Positions 61,321-64,000 of a stretch of 64,000 nucleotides of DNA are shown here, piece by piece. Source of the DNA: Lichenostomus cassidix (taxonomy: Eukaryota; Chordata; Aves; Passeriformes; Meliphagidae). The position numbers and the translations under genes were made by a program. The stretch's first letter is position 1. Every line of letters begins with the position of its first letter. Location: NCBI GenBank assembly GCA_008360975.2, contig CM039210.1, positions 23,645,007 to 23,709,006 on the forward strand, given 5' to 3'. The notes beneath the pieces were generated by a model that was not told the DNA's origin, made no database searches, and was given only the letters and a program-made list of their open reading frames with translations.

Positions 61321-62220
61321 GGCATTGCACAATTTCTTTCATCAGAGTGCACATACCCTGCAGAAGCAGTTTCAATTGATGCCAACTGAGGCTCGTGACA
61401 TTGTCAGTGCTTGTGCTGACTGCCACGGACTCGCTGCATCTCTGCCACCGGGGGTGAACCCCAGAGGTCTAAAGGCCTTACAGTTGTGGCAAACGGATGT
61501 GACACACATCCCTGAATTTGGCCAAGTATGTGCATGTGTCTATTGACACTTTCTCCTCAGCTATATGGGAAACTGCTCATACTGGAGAACAAAGTCGTGA
61601 TGCCATTGCCCATTGGAAATTGGCCTTCTCGGTCCTGGGGGTGCCAGCCACTGTGAAAACCGACAATGGTCCTGCCTACGCCTCACAGAAGATGTGGCAG
61701 TTCTTACACCTATCGGGTGTAGGCCACACATTCAGTATTCCGCATTCTCCTACTGGTTAAGCCATTGTTGAACGCGCTCATGGTACTCTGAAGCGTGTCT
61801 TGGAAAGGCAAAAAGGGGGAATGCATGGGGAAACCGCACAGAGCCGATTGGAAAAAGCTTTGTACACAATCAATCACCTTACAGTGCCACCAAATTTGAA
61901 TAATCCTGTGATTTTGAACCATTTTCTCTCATTGCAGTCATCAGGCGAGTTGCATTTGCCCCGGGCAAAGGTATGGGTACGGAACCTACTTACTAACACC
62001 AGGGAAGGCCCACATGAGCTTATTGCTTGGGGTCGGGGGTATGCTTGCGTTTCCACAAATACTGGGTTATGATGGCTGCCTGCAAAATGCGTTCGCCCTG
62101 ACCTGCGACTCCCGAGACAGAACCAGCAACCTCAAGATGACAACCAGAATGCAGAGCACCAAGTGATCCTTCTGATGATGACCAAGAAGCTGGTCCATCC
62201 ACAAGCAGAGACTGCAACTT
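61321..62220 (+). pseudogene. pol: ERV-I pol: integrase
   Basis: Zinc domain (FHQSAHTLQKQF; CADCHGLA), catalytic core (LWQTDVTHIPEFG; VKTDNGPAYAS; a Glu region after a TAA at 61,758) and C-terminal domain (AKVWVRNLLTNTREGP; GRGYACVSTNTG, then a TGA). The pieces are 61,325-61,546, 61,518-61,760 and 61,800-62,072 in different phases. Very similar in its last domain to ERV-A integrase. Confidence 0.87.
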
Positions 62221-62270
62221 ATTTATGGAGTCAGAAAGCAAGGACATTGAATGCATGTTTTGTTGAATTA

Positions 62271-63544
62271 TAGATTAGGTTTTATATATGCTCTATCTAG
62301 GGTATTTGTGGTGGTTTTGATTGGCCCAAACATCAGTGAAGTGTTTTTAACATCTAGGAGAAATTTGGACCCCTCAGAAGCGGTTGTAGTAGGTCTGGGG
62401 AGGTGTCTGAGGGGTGAGGTGTGGCACAAAGATGGCTCCTGTGTGTCCTGAGTGCAAGTTCTGGAAGTTTTTACATCAAGTCCAGCAGAGCCAATCTCTG
62501 ATAGCTCTGAAGGTGATGGACATGCTGCCGGCCAAGTGTAGGCCAATTGGAGGTGCTGGTTACGCCTCTGTGAAAACATATTTAAGAAAAATTCAAAACA
62601 AAGCAGGCATGCACTTCTTTCACTTCTTTGTAGTTGGCGGAGGAGGAGGTGGAGGTAAAAATATGTGAGGGAGAACAGCATGGAGATGCGAAGGTCAGTG
62701 AAGAAGGTGGGGGAGGAGGGGCTCCCAGTGCCGGAGCTGAAAACTCTCTGCTAGCCACAGTGAAGGCCATGGGGGGAGCAGGAGGTCCCCTGCAGCCCAT
62801 GGAGTCCACAGGAGTGCAGAGATCCACCCACAGCTCACGCCAGAGGAGCAGGTGGATGCCTGGAAAAAACTGTGAACCAGTGGGAGTCTCATCTAAGAGT
62901 TAAAACTGCAAAGGCCTTGCAAAGGAGAGAAAGGCCTTGCTCCTGGGATGGAAGCAGCCTGGCCTCAGCTCGGGAGAGTCTGCACAGCACCCTATGGACA
63001 AAGAGACTCATGTTGCAGCAGAATTCAGGCAGGATGTTGCTCATGAGATTGGACCCACGCCAAAGAAGTTCCCAGAGGACTGTCTCTCGTGGGAAGGACC
63101 CCTGGCTAAGTAGAGAACCTCTTTTCCTGATTGGACTGACCAGAGGACCCCTCAACCTGCCCCCTGTCTGTGTTGCTAGTTTGGAAAGAGGGAAGGGGGG
63201 GAGTGAGTGCAGAGACTGCTTCTTAAGAGGGTGGGGGTAAGAGCAGAAAAAAAACTGTCCGAAGAGGGAGAGAAACAAGTAGAGATAAAGAGTATTTGTA
63301 GTAGAAGAATTGTGGTGATGAGTAAATTTGAGAATCTGCTCTGTGGACTGAAAAGAGACCCCACACCCTGCCCCCCACCCGGCTTGTCGATTGTAAAGGA
63401 GGAAAGGGTGAATATTATAGGTTCGTAAGAGGGAGGGGGGAATGAACAAAAACTGTATGAAAAGTTTATTTTTGCCTGCATTTATCTTCCAACTCTGTTA
63501 GGTAATTAAAACACTTTTTTTGCAACTTTAAGCTTGGAGCCTGG
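62271..63544 (+). repeat. Repeat X, copy 2
   Basis: Second copy of the repeat at 401-1,042, 25,339-25,727 and 33,582-33,932, here uninterrupted until 63,544. The left boundary is approximate. It contains a short frame with CPECKFWKFLHQVQQSQ near 62,445-62,500 whose equivalent in copy 1 is frameshifted. Purine-rich blocks lie around 63,180-63,290. Because it follows the ERV-I integrase directly it could be the 3' non-coding region of an ERV-I-like element, or an independent insertion. Unclassified. Confidence 0.65.
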
Positions 63545-63803
63545 TGTGGCTAGCACAGGTCTTTCTTGTGAGAACATTTTGCTGTGTTTATAAACAAAGA
63601 TAAAGTTTGGATGTTTTTGCAAACAAGGTTTCGAGATTTGGGCAGTTCAGGCCTGGCCAATTAGGCCTAGGGGGAGGTTTTTGACTGACCAATCTGGGTG
63701 ACCTGTGAAAAGTCTATATATATGGAAATCAAAATAATAAAGCTCTCTTTTCTTGCCTGAGAACCTGGGTTTCTACTTCTCTGCTAGCGGCTCAGCAGCA
63801 ACA
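63545..63803 (+). repeat. Solo LTR, family LTR-I
   Basis: 259 bp, TGTGGCTAGCACAGG to CAGCAGCAACA, flanked by GCCTGG (63,539-63,544 and 63,804-63,809). TATATATA and AATAAA about 20 bases apart. It sits within X copy 2, so it is a separate insertion. Confidence 0.92.
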
Positions 63804-63911
63804 GCCTGGTTGCCCTCTTTTCGTGCGTCCTCCTGGCAATGTCCTGTCTAAAACCCATGACAGTATTGCAAGGAGTCTCTTTGACCATCTTAATCAGCAT
63901 CTGGTTCAGGT
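63804..63911 (+). repeat. Repeat X, copy 2, tail
   Basis: Matches 33,776-33,820 for about 45 bases (GCCTG, TTTGCC or TTGCCC, CATCCTGCCA-like, ATTGTCCT or ATGTCCTG) and then becomes unrecognisable. Confidence 0.5.
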
Positions 63912-63997
63912 TCTGTTCGGTGGCTGGCCACTGCCGGACAGACCCTTTCTTGAGTTTCAACCAGGCTCTGTTCGGTAACTGGCCATTACCAAGCAGA
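63912..63997 (+). repeat. Two tandem imperfect hairpins
   Basis: 63,912-63,942 (TCTGTTCGGTGGC paired with GCCACTGCCGGACAGA) and 63,967-63,997 (TCTGTTCGGTAA paired with TTACCAAGCAGA) are diverged copies of one 31-base unit. Each folds on itself. They run to the window edge, so more copies may follow. Confidence 0.6.
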
Positions 63998-64000
63998 TCC

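Larger units (their letters stand above)
55624..62270 (+). mobile_element. ERV-I: class II provirus, 5' LTR to integrase
   Basis: 5' LTR, tRNA-Trp-like primer site, GC-rich gag with one CCHC knuckle, dUTPase-like and protease region, RT, RNase H and integrase, all on the plus strand with stops and frameshifts. Similar in pol style to ERV-A and ERV-D. No env is recognised. The right end is unclear: integrase coding ends near 62,150-62,220 and repeat X follows. The LTR at 63,545 is not its 3' LTR because it has its own target duplication. Confidence 0.85.

Noticed and set aside
63545..63803. 3' LTR of ERV-I
   Set aside because: It has its own 6-bp duplication GCCTGG within repeat X and no polypurine tract before it, so it is a solo LTR.

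Overview
This window looks like vertebrate nuclear DNA made almost entirely of endogenous retroviruses (ERVs). I see no host protein-coding gene, tRNA, rRNA or bacterial feature. Three primer types (tRNA-Trp-like, tRNA-Lys1,2 and tRNA-His-like), class II ERVs with tRNA-Trp-like primer sites beside ERVL elements, and a gammaretrovirus-type element suggest a sauropsid, most likely a bird. The density of nested insertions would fit a W chromosome or other heterochromatin. Both are inferences.

Left half (1-34,836) is a nest ordered by target-site duplications (TSDs). An unclassified repeat, X (about 401-33,932), was hit by class II ERV-A (minus strand, 1,043-25,338, TSD GCAAAG). The 5' LTR of ERV-A was hit by ERVL-B (plus, 8,514-25,279, TSD AACAT). 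The integrase region of ERVL-B was hit by the gamma-type ERV-C (minus, 14,139-23,814, TSD CACCT). X was separately hit by class II ERV-D (plus, 25,728-33,581, TSD CATACC) and by a solo ERVL LTR (33,933-34,831, TSD TATGT). ERV-A also carries two solo LTRs.

Middle (about 36,400-51,740) is an old 5'-truncated class I element, ERV-F (plus), with gag, pro, pol, env and a probable 3' LTR. It is cut by solo LTRs in capsid and pol, by a nearly complete ERVL-G (41,822-47,801, TSD CTGTA) in the env signal-peptide region, and by two LTR insertions in and after the env tail.

Right part (about 52,600-64,000) holds a decayed ERVL-H, then class II ERV-I (5' LTR, tRNA-Trp-like primer site, gag, dUTPase-like plus protease, pol), then a second copy of repeat X carrying a solo LTR.

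The most coding-competent units are ERV-C (1,226-codon pol frame, long gag, full TM, LTRs with one clear substitution) and ERVL-G (gag open, pol with one internal stop). The most interesting signals are: a Cys-x2-Cys-x3-Trp-Trp-x-His-x(7-10)-Cys-x2-Cys domain at the pol/env junction of two unrelated elements (ERV-C and ERV-D); a second Cys-rich insert between RNase H and integrase in ERV-C; strand-biased G-to-A change over the 3' half of ERVL-B; an ERVL gag-pol stop codon embedded in a conserved hairpin in three elements; and a recently inserted ERV-D whose gag-to-RT segment is replaced by 2.4 kb of AT-rich DNA.
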